DNA of 64,000 nucleotides from Colius striatus (taxonomy: Eukaryota; Chordata; Aves; Coliiformes; Coliidae), in NCBI RefSeq assembly GCF_028858725.1, contig NC_084771.1, positions 11,002,915 to 11,066,914 on the forward strand, written 5' to 3'. The notes below the pieces were generated by a model, which was given only the letters and a program-made list of their open reading frames with translations, was not told the origin of the DNA and did no database searches. Below, piece by piece: positions 52,871 through 62,699 of this stretch (its first letter is position 1; each line of letters opens with the position of its first letter). The position numbers were made by a program, and so were the translations under genes.

Positions 52871-55638
52871 AGAGGCATCCTGCTCCCGCCAGACCTATCT
52901 CAGCTTTCCCTCATTCTCTCCTGGTCAGAGCTTCTCCCCAGACAAGTGCACAAGCCATAATGTCTGGCGTGGGGTTGTAGCTGTGGGTTGATTCCTCACA
53001 TGGGTCCCGCCTGGCTCCACACTGTGAGTGTCCTTCCACTCACTGAGCTTGCCACCATAAATATGTTTGTGGAGAAATGTTTCCTTTTCTCAATTTGAAG
53101 CATCAGTTATCTTGGAACAGCAGTGGAAAGAAGGACAATGTCTATTTTCTTATTTGGCCTGAAAGGAGAAGGTAAGGACTTTGGTGGCACCATATTAATT
53201 GCTGAATAGCCCAGTGTCACACCAACTGGTCTATAATTTTCACAGGCCATTTTTTTCCTTGTCTCTTTTAAGACCTGGCTTCCCTTGCCAGGGTTTCGGG
53301 CCTCCTAATTAATTAAGTATATGAAAGATTTGCTGTTTGAAACTAGAAATAACAAGTGAGACATTTTCCTGGGCTGGGGTACTGAAGGCACTTTTAGTGT
53401 CTCAGGGTTTTAGAGGAAATACCATGAATGAAAAAGAAAAGAAGCTTTGGGTATGCCTTCAGCTTCTAGATGCTCTGAAAAAGCTTCAGCTGGTAATGGG
53501 ACCAATAAAAGGGAAGTTGGACCCTCCCAGCCTTTCTGTGCCTTCCCTTCCTAATTTTATATATTGTCTGCTGGTAGAAGTCAGGCTTGCATCTGGTGGG
53601 ACAGCCAAGACAAGAATGGAGTTTAGAAGGATTTCTGGATCCCAGGGACAAAATGTATCCTGAAACCCAACTGAAAAGCTCTGCTCCAGCACCAATAGGT
53701 AAAGGGTGCCAGTTCCATCCTCTCCTGCTCGTCTTCATTGTTTCATGGCATCACTGCAGAATAGTGCAGCAACCATGGAAATGAGAACATTGGAACAAAT
53801 GGTTAGGACACAAAAACTACTGACTATCTACTGAGATGCATTGCTCCCTCCACTGAGGCCCATCTTGGTTCTGTCACATGTACTGATCCCCTTGACAAAT
53901 GTTGAGTTAATGGCCAACTTGCAAGGTGTTGGCTCTGTGGGTTTCTGGTTCATTGGTCCATGAAACATGGAATGATGTTTTTGGTGATCTCACACCTGAC
54001 TTGAACCAAGGAAAACCAGAAGGTAGTCACAGAAACTTCACAAGTATTTGAAATACGTTGCTTGATGGAGAGACGCTGGGTAATGTCTCTTTGTTCAACC
54101 ATAGCCAGGCTTTGCTGGCTCATAGCCCTTGTTCTCACCAGGAAAAACAGCCTGCAGGGCTCAGTGGAAACCTATGACTCTGAAGAAATCATTGTCCAGC
54201 TTTCTAGCTTACCTTGTCCTAGCCTCTGTATTGGAAAAGCCTCTGTATTGTATGTCCTGATGGAAACTGAAAACCTGATGGTCTACATAATGTAGCATTA
54301 AATCTTTATGCAGAAAATGTATGTACTTCAGCTCTTTATTCAGATAGATTTAGTGTGAATATGCTAGACAGTATGAGACAATGGGTTAGCAGGTGGGCAA
54401 ACAGTTTTGCTCTGACTGGGAAGTTCTCTGCATAGACCAGTACCAGCAAGCTTAACAAGGAAATGGCTCACATTCCTTCTTGCCTGTCTAGTCCTCTCTC
54501 AGTCCCTCTTGTAACCTTTACTTCTGCAACAGATTCTGTACCTACATTGTGATCATACTGGAAACAAGTCCTTTGGATCAGCAGTCACAGTATTTGTTTA
54601 ATATACAGAGGAATATTGCATAGTTGTCTCTCTCACTGGGTTAGAAAGCCTTTCAGGGAATGGCTGCTCAGGAGCACAAGTACTGACCTCATCCCACATG
54701 GACAGAGCAGTTAAGAACAGAGTCTCAGTAAGATTTCCCTCCTCTCAGGGAAAAGAAACAGGAGTTTCCCAATGTAACTCACAGCATGTACATTCCCAGG
54801 TCACCATCCAAAGGTGCCCATCTCTGCATGGACCACAGAGACCACCTCTGGTGAGCCAGCTCTGAGTAGGTGCCTGGGTGATCTGCACAAAGCCAGAAAG
54901 ATGATGTGGCACAGCCCCAGGACTGGCAGGGATCACCTCACAGGAAGCATGGAATGTAGGTGTGGGACTGATGCTGGGTTCCTCACCTATTAATTGCCTT
55001 TCATTCAGAGAACACATCCAGGTTTTAAGGGTTCTTGAAAAGTTCCTTTGACATAGAGAAGTGACAAACACTTCCCAGGTGCTGGGGAAATGAGAGGCTT
55101 TTGCTGGAAAAGTTAAAAAAAATCCCTCCCTGCCTGAAAGTTTTGCAGACAGGGCTGTTTACAGTAGCTGATAGGTTTTTCATCTGTCCAGCCTGACTAA
55201 CTAGCCATGCTCCAAGAAGTGCCCAGAAGAGTACTAAGAATAGCACACATGTTGCAGCTGAACGTCTCTTCTTCCCAGAACCTCTTCTGCACAGAATGAA
55301 CTTCAGATACAGCTTTCAATACATCTTGACACAGTTCTTTCTGGGGAACCAGCTTCCAGACGATACCCCAGGATCCTCAGAGGTTTCCATGGGATTGTTT
55401 TTGAATTCATGGTGGCTTTTCTTCTACTCAGCATCAACCATGACTTGAAATTAAACCTGTGTGCTAATTACTGACACAGACACACATCCTGCCTCATGGG
55501 TGTTATAAAGCATCTACTTGGACTTCAAGGGGTGGGAACTTTCCTGTGATAGGAAATCAATAGTAAAGCACCAATGGAGAAAGGAATCAGAGTTTCACCA
55601 GGATAAGTCCTTTACCAAAACCTCAGAGGTTTGCTCTC
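52871..55638. other. Intergenic, downstream of the ACOD1-like gene
   Basis: No exon or recognised repeat. Its right part should contain the 3' UTR of the minus-strand ACOD1-like gene. Confidence 0.45.
54335..54340 (-). terminator. Candidate AATAAA for the ACOD1-like gene
   Basis: Reverse-strand AATAAA, 1.3 kb after the stop codon. It is the clearest canonical signal I saw, but the distance makes it uncertain. Confidence 0.25.
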
Positions 55639-56557
55639 TCAGAGGCTGCAGGCCAGCTGGGAGCTATCTGACAGATTCTCCAGGTCATCCACCATTGTGA
55701 TGATGGTTTCTACTTTTTCTTCTGGAAGCACATGAGAGGCGTTGGATCGAAACTTCTTCAGGAGCGATTCTTTGCTCAGAGGCTTCCTCCAGTGCCCATA
55801 GAAAGTGTCACATTTGCCTGTCAGGACATCCCCACTGTGCAGGAGCAATGCCACCTCTCCGTACATCTTGTCAAAGTTGGCCACGTTATCTTCAGGATGC
55901 TCCACCACCACTTTGTCCAGCAGCTCCCTCAGCTCTGGCCGGTGGATGCTGCTCTCCATGAAGGAGCTGAGACCCACCTCACCATCCAGCAGGGCAGTGC
56001 AGGCATTGAACTGGAAGGAGTGTCTAGCCTGGTGTTCAGAGCTGGGGAAGGGCCGGTTTATGTACTTTGACACTGGGATCTTCAGCACAATGGTGCGGAT
56101 CAAAGAGGGGGAGAAGGACCCCGCGTAGTTGATGAAGAGGTTCCGCACAGACAGGGCAGCATCCGCCACCCAGTGCATCCCCAGGTGAGCTGGGAACCGC
56201 TTGAAAGCAATATCCTGCTTCTCCAAGAGGAACTCGTGGCGGTCACTCGGTGTGGACAGTGGTTTGGGATGATAGGTAGTGTAGAAAGCACTGAATCCAG
56301 AGCAACCAGGGATATCATCCAGGATGAAGGGGTTGGCCTCCATCCCTCGGGCAGCCAGCAGCGCTGCTTCGAAGCCCAGGCGGGTGGCATTGCCGATGTG
56401 CAGCGGCTTGGCTTGGGTGGCAGCGTTGGCCATGGGTGCCCCTGCCAGTGATGCGGCGATGCCCAGTGCGTGCGTGCACTGGGCCATGCTGAGAGACAGC
56501 AGTTTGGCAGTGGCAGCAGCACTACCCATGGTGCCAACCACAGAGGGAGGGTGGAAC
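55639..56557 (-). CDS. ACOD1-like last coding exon
   Basis: Large 3' exon typical of ACOD1, from FHPPSVVGTMGSAA to stop TGA at 55641-55639. It holds the His, two Lys and Tyr of the active site and the DTFYGHWRKPLS motif of the lid domain. The C-terminus is about 25 residues shorter than in human. Confidence 0.95.
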
Positions 56558-58671
56558 CTGAAGGGGAAATTGCAGATATGAGCATCCCTGCTTGCTCAGC
56601 ACTGGGAATACCCAGCATCTCACCTGCCTATGGGATTAGAAATGAACTGCCAGGTCAGACAGCAGGAACCCTTCATGGCTCTGGTGTAGGTGGCATTCAC
56701 TTCACTCAAAATTTCACCATTTAGAATTACAGACTCATAGAATTGCTTGGTTGGAAAAGAAATTTTAGATCAAGTCCAAGCCCTCCCCTCACCCTGCCCA
56801 GCCCACCACTAACCCATGGTCCTCAGCACCTCAGCTCCACAGCTTTGGGACCCCTCCAGGGCTGGGCACTCCCCCACCTCCCTGGGCAGCCTGGCACAGG
56901 GGTTGACAACCCTCTCAGGGAAAAAAGTTCTTCCTCAGCTCCAATCTCAACCTCCTCTGATGCAACTTGAGCCCATTTCTTCTTGTCTTGTCATTAATTA
57001 CTGGGGAGAAGAGACCGACTCCCACCTCACTCCAGCTTCCTGTCAGGGAGTTGCAAAGAGTAATCATGTTTCCACTCAGCCTCCTCTTCTCCAGACTGAA
57101 AACTCCCAGTTCCCTCAGCTGTTCCTCATAAGACTTACTCTCTAGGTCCTTCACTAGAATCGTTGCCCTTCTTTGGACATGCATCACACAAACAATGAAA
57201 CATCTACATGAAGCTTTGTTGGAGACAAGAGAATGAACTCAGCATCTCCAGAAAGCAATTTTTAACTTTCCCTGAGAGTATGTGGCTTAGCTTGTGTCCA
57301 TACAGCCAAGCTTTCCATCTCCAGATAAATAAGGTGGCCTCATCTAATATGCCCAAGTGTAACAGCTCCTGGTTGATACTATACCTTGGTCCACACCAGG
57401 GCACTGCCTGGTGAATGCAGTTGGCACAGCCAGAAATCATGCCAAGGACGGTGACCACAATTAGGCTGCTGTATGCCTGTGAGACACTGTCTGTCCGGTG
57501 CTCTTGCCCTGGGTAGTTTAGATGATGACACTGCAGACTCAGTGGTAGTCCTCTTGATGGTTACTTTTGATATGAGATCATTGGGGGGTCATCAAAGGAA
57601 TATGTGGTGCCTCATCAGCTCTGGCAGAACTGTCATTTGGCACTCAGTATGGCTTTACCCCAATCCTGAGTTCAGCTGGACTTAAGCTAATGTTTTGAAA
57701 CCCTGAGTAGGCCTATTAACAGACTCACCAACCCTGGTCCTACTTGGTGAAGAAAAGGAAATTTACCTTTTTGGAATGTTGTGAGCCTCAGTGGAGAAAT
57801 GCATAAGCCTTCCTTGCACTTCCAGCCCCACGTTAAATGCCAGCAGGAAATCCATGCCATTGGGTTTAGCGCTTGGAGGTAGCATCTGGGAAGCTGCCAG
57901 AAGAGCTGGCAGAACAGCCCCTGATGGGTGAGTAGCAGGGTGCCAGGTATCATCAAAGTCCATGGAGTGAGTCTGCCAGAGAAATGGAGATAAGGATGTG
58001 CTGGTGTTGGGGGGAAGGAAGCTGAAGGAGCTAAGAGATCCTTGCTGACATTGTTGAGGCTATGCCTGTAGCAACATCCACCCAGACATCCAGGGGTTCC
58101 CATGATGGCTGCTGCAAGACTGCAGAGGAGCCCACAACTTCTTGTTCCCCCTTACCCTTCCCAGTCACCAGTCAGCTTCCTGTAATGCTCACTAGTGTCT
58201 TTGAAGGCACTCAAAGGAGAGCTTGTCTTACCGCAACGCCGTTGGTGAACGCAGCCAGCGTGGGGGAGAGCTTCACGCCTGGTTTGCCATAGACAGAGCT
58301 CACAGCGACCGAGGAGTACAGCTCCTGTGAAAGGGAGGTAAGGATCTTGAGTGTAGCAGTGATTGTGTGATGCCAGAACATCCCTCTACAGCAAAAGTCC
58401 CACGTTAGCCACGAAATAAAGCCTTGGTGGTGGTGTAGGGCGAAAGACCACATAAGGACATGGTAATTTGGGGCTGTTCCTACCCGGCAGTACTGCAGAG
58501 CGATATCAAACACAGGCGTTGTGCTGCCCACCAGGCCAACTCCAAGGCTGTCAAGGATCATTCTCTTGCTCCTGTGACAGACAGTCTTGGACAAGTGTTC
58601 AGGTCGAACTGCGTGGATGAAGGATGCAAAGCTGCTGGTCACAGTCTCCTCTGGAGCTCTCCTGGCCACCA
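55639..58671 (-). CDS. ACOD1-like: ACOD1 (IRG1)-like cis-aconitate decarboxylase, 5' exon unresolved
   Basis: Four exons on the minus strand: 58671-58484, 58324-58232, 57972-57767, 56557-55639, in frame and GT-AG spliced. They encode about 467 residues; human ACOD1 has 481. It is an MmgE/PrpD-family enzyme. ACOD1 makes the antimicrobial metabolite itaconate from cis-aconitate in mitochondria of activated macrophages. All residues known to line the human active site are kept: Asp93, Thr97 and His103 in MDFDDTWHPATHPSG, His159 in RFHPPSVVGT, Lys207 in TQAKPLHIGNA, Lys272 in IAFKRFPAHLG and Tyr318 in KYINRPFP. The start codon is not in exon 58671-58484, so a 5' exon is missing. Divergence from mammalian ACOD1 and the GLOD5/EXOC1-like neighbours suggest a paralogue rather than the chromosome-13-type ACOD1, but plain ACOD1 cannot be excluded without a tree. 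Confidence 0.9.
56728..57190 (-). mobile_element. CR1 LINE 3' end in the last intron of the ACOD1-like gene
   Basis: Reverse copy of the subfamily seen at 10.2 and 30.8 kb ('cagcccaccactaacccatg', 'gggcagcctggcacagggg', 'ttgatgcaactt'-like segment). It lies in the same orientation as the host gene. Confidence 0.9.
57767..57972 (-). CDS. ACOD1-like catalytic exon
   Basis: Contains the Asp/Thr/His active-site segment DFDDTWHPATHPSG and LLAFNVGLEVQGRLMHF. Ends AG|GTAAAT, phase 2. Confidence 0.95.
58232..58324 (-). CDS. ACOD1-like exon, 31 codons
   Basis: Encodes ELYSSVAVSSVYGKPG and TLAAFTNGVA. Acceptor 'cctttcacag', donor GCG|GTAAGA. Confidence 0.92.
58484..58671 (-). CDS. ACOD1-like exon with N-terminal helices
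   Basis: Acceptor 'cttggtgctgcag'; the exon starts with two bases of a split codon. It encodes SSFASFIHAV, HRSKRMILDSLGVGL and FDIALQYCR, and its donor is CGG|GTAGGA, phase 0. Confidence 0.9.
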
Positions 58672-58684
58672 CTGCAGCACCAAG

Positions 58685-61600
58685 AGAGAGGGGAGGGGGG
58701 GAAAAGATGCATGTGAGTGATGTGCTGACAGCTCATAGGTCTTCACTTTCTGGTCTTACTGAACTTATTGAAGGGCAAAGGCAGTTGGAGAGAGCAGGAT
58801 ATGGACAGAGTGTCCCTTGGGTCACACGGCTGCGTACAGCCCTACAGATCTGGGAGGTGACCAGGCTGTGAGCCTCTCCCTGACAATGCCATGTGGGCAT
58901 GTGGTTTCAGACTTGGCAGAGTCTAGGAGAGGAGCATCATTGCTACAAGCTCCCTCCATAGATAGGGGAGAAATGCTCCTGCAGAGAGGACTGGCATCTT
59001 CTCTGAGCCCAGGCAAGCAGGCTAGTGTGAATGTAGTCCCTTTGCATGGGTTTTCAATGGTCCACAGCATGTCCTCTCTTCCACTGCCTTCACATGCTGT
59101 AAGGATTGCCTTATGCACCTCCAAGAAGGTTCAAGCAAAGCAATTTCAGGACTCAGCCACATCTTCCCACCCCTGGGTTTCAAGCAGTTTTATTTTGGTG
59201 GGTCAATACAAATTGTGTCCCTTTATCTGGAGAAAAGACAGAGCTGGTGCTCTCCTACGTTACTGCCCTGTTGGGAGCAAGTCACATGAAAGTAAAACTT
59301 CCCATAGCCTCCGTTATTTTTTTGGCAAGCAGGACTAGACCCAAAGCCTGGATTTATCCCCAGATTTGGTCCTACAAGGCACTGAGGTTCTTTCACAGTG
59401 GAGGTAAGAGTGTCAGAGGATTCAGCTCATGCTTCAGAAAGGGAATAAGCCAGAAGATCTTCTGAGCTCATTGTTTGAAGGGAAGTTTCTCCTGTCTCTG
59501 AAAACACCTTTGCTGGTAGATAAGCAGCAGCACATCAAGCTTCCCAAGGCAAAACTGGTGCCTATATTCATGACCTGTGAGGTAGAGCTGGGCAGACAGC
59601 ACAAGCTGCTGTCACATTTGCATTTGGAAGTCACAGGGTCCAAATCTTTGGAAGTGTTCAAATTCTATGGAAAACATCCAGCTGGGGACCATGGCACTTT
59701 TAAATTCCAGCATCAAGTTGCTTTGTCTGGGTGAACTTATAATTCATAGAATTATCATTATTGTGACCCATTATAATTGTTAATATCATTTAGAGAGTGT
59801 ATATGGGAGTAGGAAAACTGTAAAATTGAAGGTAGATAACATTTGCATGGTTGCAAATCCATAGATAGATGATAACATATACCATATAACATATACTGTA
59901 TCACATATAACATATACTATATCATATAACATAGTATATAACAGGCAACATGTATTATATCTATCTAATTTTTGATATAGCACATGTAATAGACAACATG
60001 CAATATATAACATATACTGTACATTATATCATATATGATATAGCATATAACAGGTATCATATATGATATATAATGTATAATAAATAACATATAACATCTA
60101 ATATCTAGTAGATAATCTGGTATATAATATACAATGTATAATAATATATCATGTAGCATTTGTAACACAATGTATGATATATATTATATCATATGTAATA
60201 CATATGACATGATATATGAAATATATTATGCAATATGTAATCAATATGTCTGTGGGAGTTACACAGAAATGCACACAGATAAAAGGTGTCATTAATGTCC
60301 AAATGAAACTAAGCACCAGAAAAAGTCAAGGGGAGTGAAATAAGAAGATGAACAAACTTTGCTTCAGCATCTTACAGGAAAGCTCACCCAAACAAGCAGG
60401 TACCTATGACACTTTATTTTTGAAGTAGAAAATATCCTAAGTGACAAAAAAAAAGACCATTCCCTAATTTCACTAGCTTGTATTCATTCTTAAATGTCAT
60501 GCCTACTGACTCACAGTTTGCTTGCAAATGTATTTGGACTCACCTAGAGCCCAGGAGTCTAAACCTCACTTGTAAACACAGCTGAGAATGTCATCACTGC
60601 TGTGACTCACTGAAATGAAATTCAGCCCTTGCAGCAGCCCTGTGAAATCGATGGCTATAGGAATCTGCCCCACTCAGCAGTTTGGAAACCTTCTGCTGAC
60701 AAAACTATGTCCTCTCTGTGTGCTCTGTGAGCATCTTCGGCACAGCACGGATGAAAGCACCGATGCCCTCAAGGAGAAGGAAAGAGTGAAGCCAAAGCAG
60801 ATTGGAGAGGCTGCAGGAAAATCTGCCCAAATCACACTGCATCTATAAAACTTTGATTGCTTCCTTCCCATCATCAAACTCTCTTTGTCACCTCAGCAGG
60901 CAGTGAGATTTTTTTAACCCTTTGGTTAAAAGCACTTCATAACTCCAGTGTTTTTGTCCCATGTGGCAGCTGTGCTGCAGAACTTACAAAAAGAAAAGGA
61001 CTCTAAGACCAAATAGATCTGAGTGGATTATTGTTACTTCTCTTGCTCTGAAGCATTCATTAAGTAAAATTCAGGGCATTTGTTGTATTAATAACACATT
61101 TTAAAATAAGTTAACAGACAAAATAGATTGAGCTGCTACACAGCCAAGTTCTGCTTTAATGTGTCTGAGGCAGTGAAGCTGGGGAGGTGCAGCAGTGCCA
61201 GCAGATCAGGTGGAATAAAGAAGTAACAACAAACGGAGGAGTTCAGGATCAGAGGAATCCTGTGACAGCTGCAACTTAAATATCTGGTCAAAGAAGGAGA
61301 ATTTGAAAAGCCTGGCTCTAAATCAGTGCAAGTTTCTGGTTTAGTGCAGGGCTGGCAACCAACATTTTAACCACTTATTGCTTTTCTCCTTGTTCTATAG
61401 CAGCTGATGGCAATAAGCACCACGACCCACCCCAAGCACACTGTGTTTTCCAAGAGTGGGAAAAGTTTCTCTCAGTGCCCTTAGCCCAGCAATTTGGGGT
61501 TTTATTTCAAAGTAAGGACATGATTATTTTGGGATGCTCTTTAAAAACCAGGATAGGGAATGCTGTTCTGCAGAGATACAAACCGTGAGCAGCAGTTTTG

Positions 61601-62227
61601 TGAACTTGCCGGGAGCTTGCCAAGAACTTCTGGGATTTCTAAAGACAGAGAAAGAGCATTTTGTCACCAAAGCTGCTTGAGCTCCTGCAGAGCCGTTTTA
61701 CCGGTTGTGCCTCTGCCGTGGCATTATGAGACACTCACAGATCAAACCAGCAGATAAAACTAACTACATCTTTAAAGGAGAAAAACAACACCCAAAACCA
61801 CCCAAAATATTTTCCAAAGCTCAGTTCAGCAAGGATGCCAAGAGTAGCCAGGGAAATAAAGCAGTACAGTAGAAGGGATAGCACAACCTCTTCAGACCTA
61901 CCATGATATCCTCTCACGGCTGCAAGCAGGACCAGCTCAGAGTAGACACAAGAAAAAAGCCCACAGCACATCCCAACAGCCAACACCCAACATCATCACC
62001 ATCCAAACCACTTTTGGGATGCATGAAAGGAGTAGGAACAAGCAGGTAACTATGAATAAACTGTCTGTGAAAATCATCTGGTTTTGCTGGTGCCGGGACA
62101 GGTTTCCATTCAATGTCACGACAATTTTGACTGGTCAAGGAACTGCCTGGGAAACATTGTAACCTCCTCAAAGAGCAAAAGGAAAGATCAGAAGCGGATT
62201 AGTCTGGTAGATGAAAGAGTAGTTACC
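58685..62227 (-). other. Probable long first intron of the ACOD1-like gene
   Basis: About 3.5 kb between the first conserved exon and the promoter-like block. It includes the AT-rich repeat at 59826-60245. A plus-strand open frame at 59429-59734 has no recognisable domain. A small missing coding exon could be hidden here. Confidence 0.45.
59826..60245. repeat. AT-rich low-complexity array (ATATAACATATA-type)
   Basis: About 420 bases built from variants of 'catataacatata', 'tatcatataac' and 'atgatatag', with many local palindromes. An expanded, degenerate microsatellite or minisatellite. Confidence 0.85.
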
Positions 62228-62320
62228 TGTAAGGTTAAGTAGCCCATGCTGCTGGCTGTCCCCAGTGCTCGATGCCCAGCTCTGCACTGCTCTATTCCAG
62301 AGCTGGGAGAGGTGCCCGTC
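62228..62320 (-). other. Candidate first exon of the ACOD1-like gene
   Basis: On the minus strand, about 30 bases after a TATA box, this stretch contains ATG GGC TAC TTA ACC TTA CAG followed by GTAACT, a near-ideal splice donor. The seven-codon frame ends in phase 0, but the next recognised exon needs one preceding base. Either the ATG is not used, an exon in between is missing, or another acceptor is used. Confidence 0.4.
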
Positions 62321-62343
62321 TGAAAGGTGCTGTGCTCTGAGGG

Positions 62344-62351
62344 TTTATATA
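62344..62351 (-). promoter_or_regulatory. TATA box facing the ACOD1-like gene
   Basis: TATATAAA on the minus strand, 115 bases before the donor of the candidate first exon. Inducible immune genes such as ACOD1 commonly have TATA promoters (family knowledge). Confidence 0.5.
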
Positions 62352-62383
62352 TGCTTCTGAAAGGCAATTTGCTTTTTGTTTTT

Positions 62384-62551
62384 TTGCAACTGAATTTCAA
62401 GTGTGATGACATCAGCCTCTGGGGACTGAGAGGGTGGGGGGAATAGATGAGGAGGGGTGGTTTTGCTTTGCCGGACAGAAGGGAAACCCCCCTGTTGTCA
62501 GGAAATAAAATACGATTTAAGACAATAACTGACAAAGTTCAAGGAAATTCC
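62384..62551. promoter_or_regulatory. Cluster of inducible transcription-factor sites
   Basis: Between the two opposed TATA boxes: TTGCAAC (C/EBP half-site type) at 62384-62390, the palindrome TGATGACATCA (bZIP/ATF-like) at 62404-62414, GGGAAACCCC, which fits the NF-kappaB consensus, at 62481-62490, and GGAAATTCC, a second kappaB-like site, at 62543-62551. Motifs this short occur by chance, so the weight comes from their clustering in a likely promoter of an inflammation-responsive gene. Confidence 0.4.
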
Positions 62552-62620
62552 TGTCTCCAAAATGCCACAGGTGCCAATGAGTGAAGCAACCGGCCCCAGG
62601 CTCCTCCTACAGAGGAGGAC

Positions 62621-62695
62621 TATAAAACTGGTACATACCAGGAAATGAGAGGGACAAGAGCATCTTCTCATTGAGCCGAAGTGTCACCAAACCAG
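62621..62695 (+). promoter_or_regulatory. Plus-strand TATA box and candidate non-coding first exon
   Basis: TATAAAA at 62621-62627, followed 68 bases later by CCAG|GTAACC, a good splice donor. No ATG-led frame is seen in the short putative exon. It would start a divergent transcript, coding or lncRNA, that leaves the window. Confidence 0.35.
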
Positions 62696-62699
62696 GTAA

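Noticed and set aside
59429-59734. 101-codon plus frame with plausible amino-acid composition
   Set aside because: No recognisable motif, no supporting splice sites, and it sits in the likely first intron of the ACOD1-like gene.
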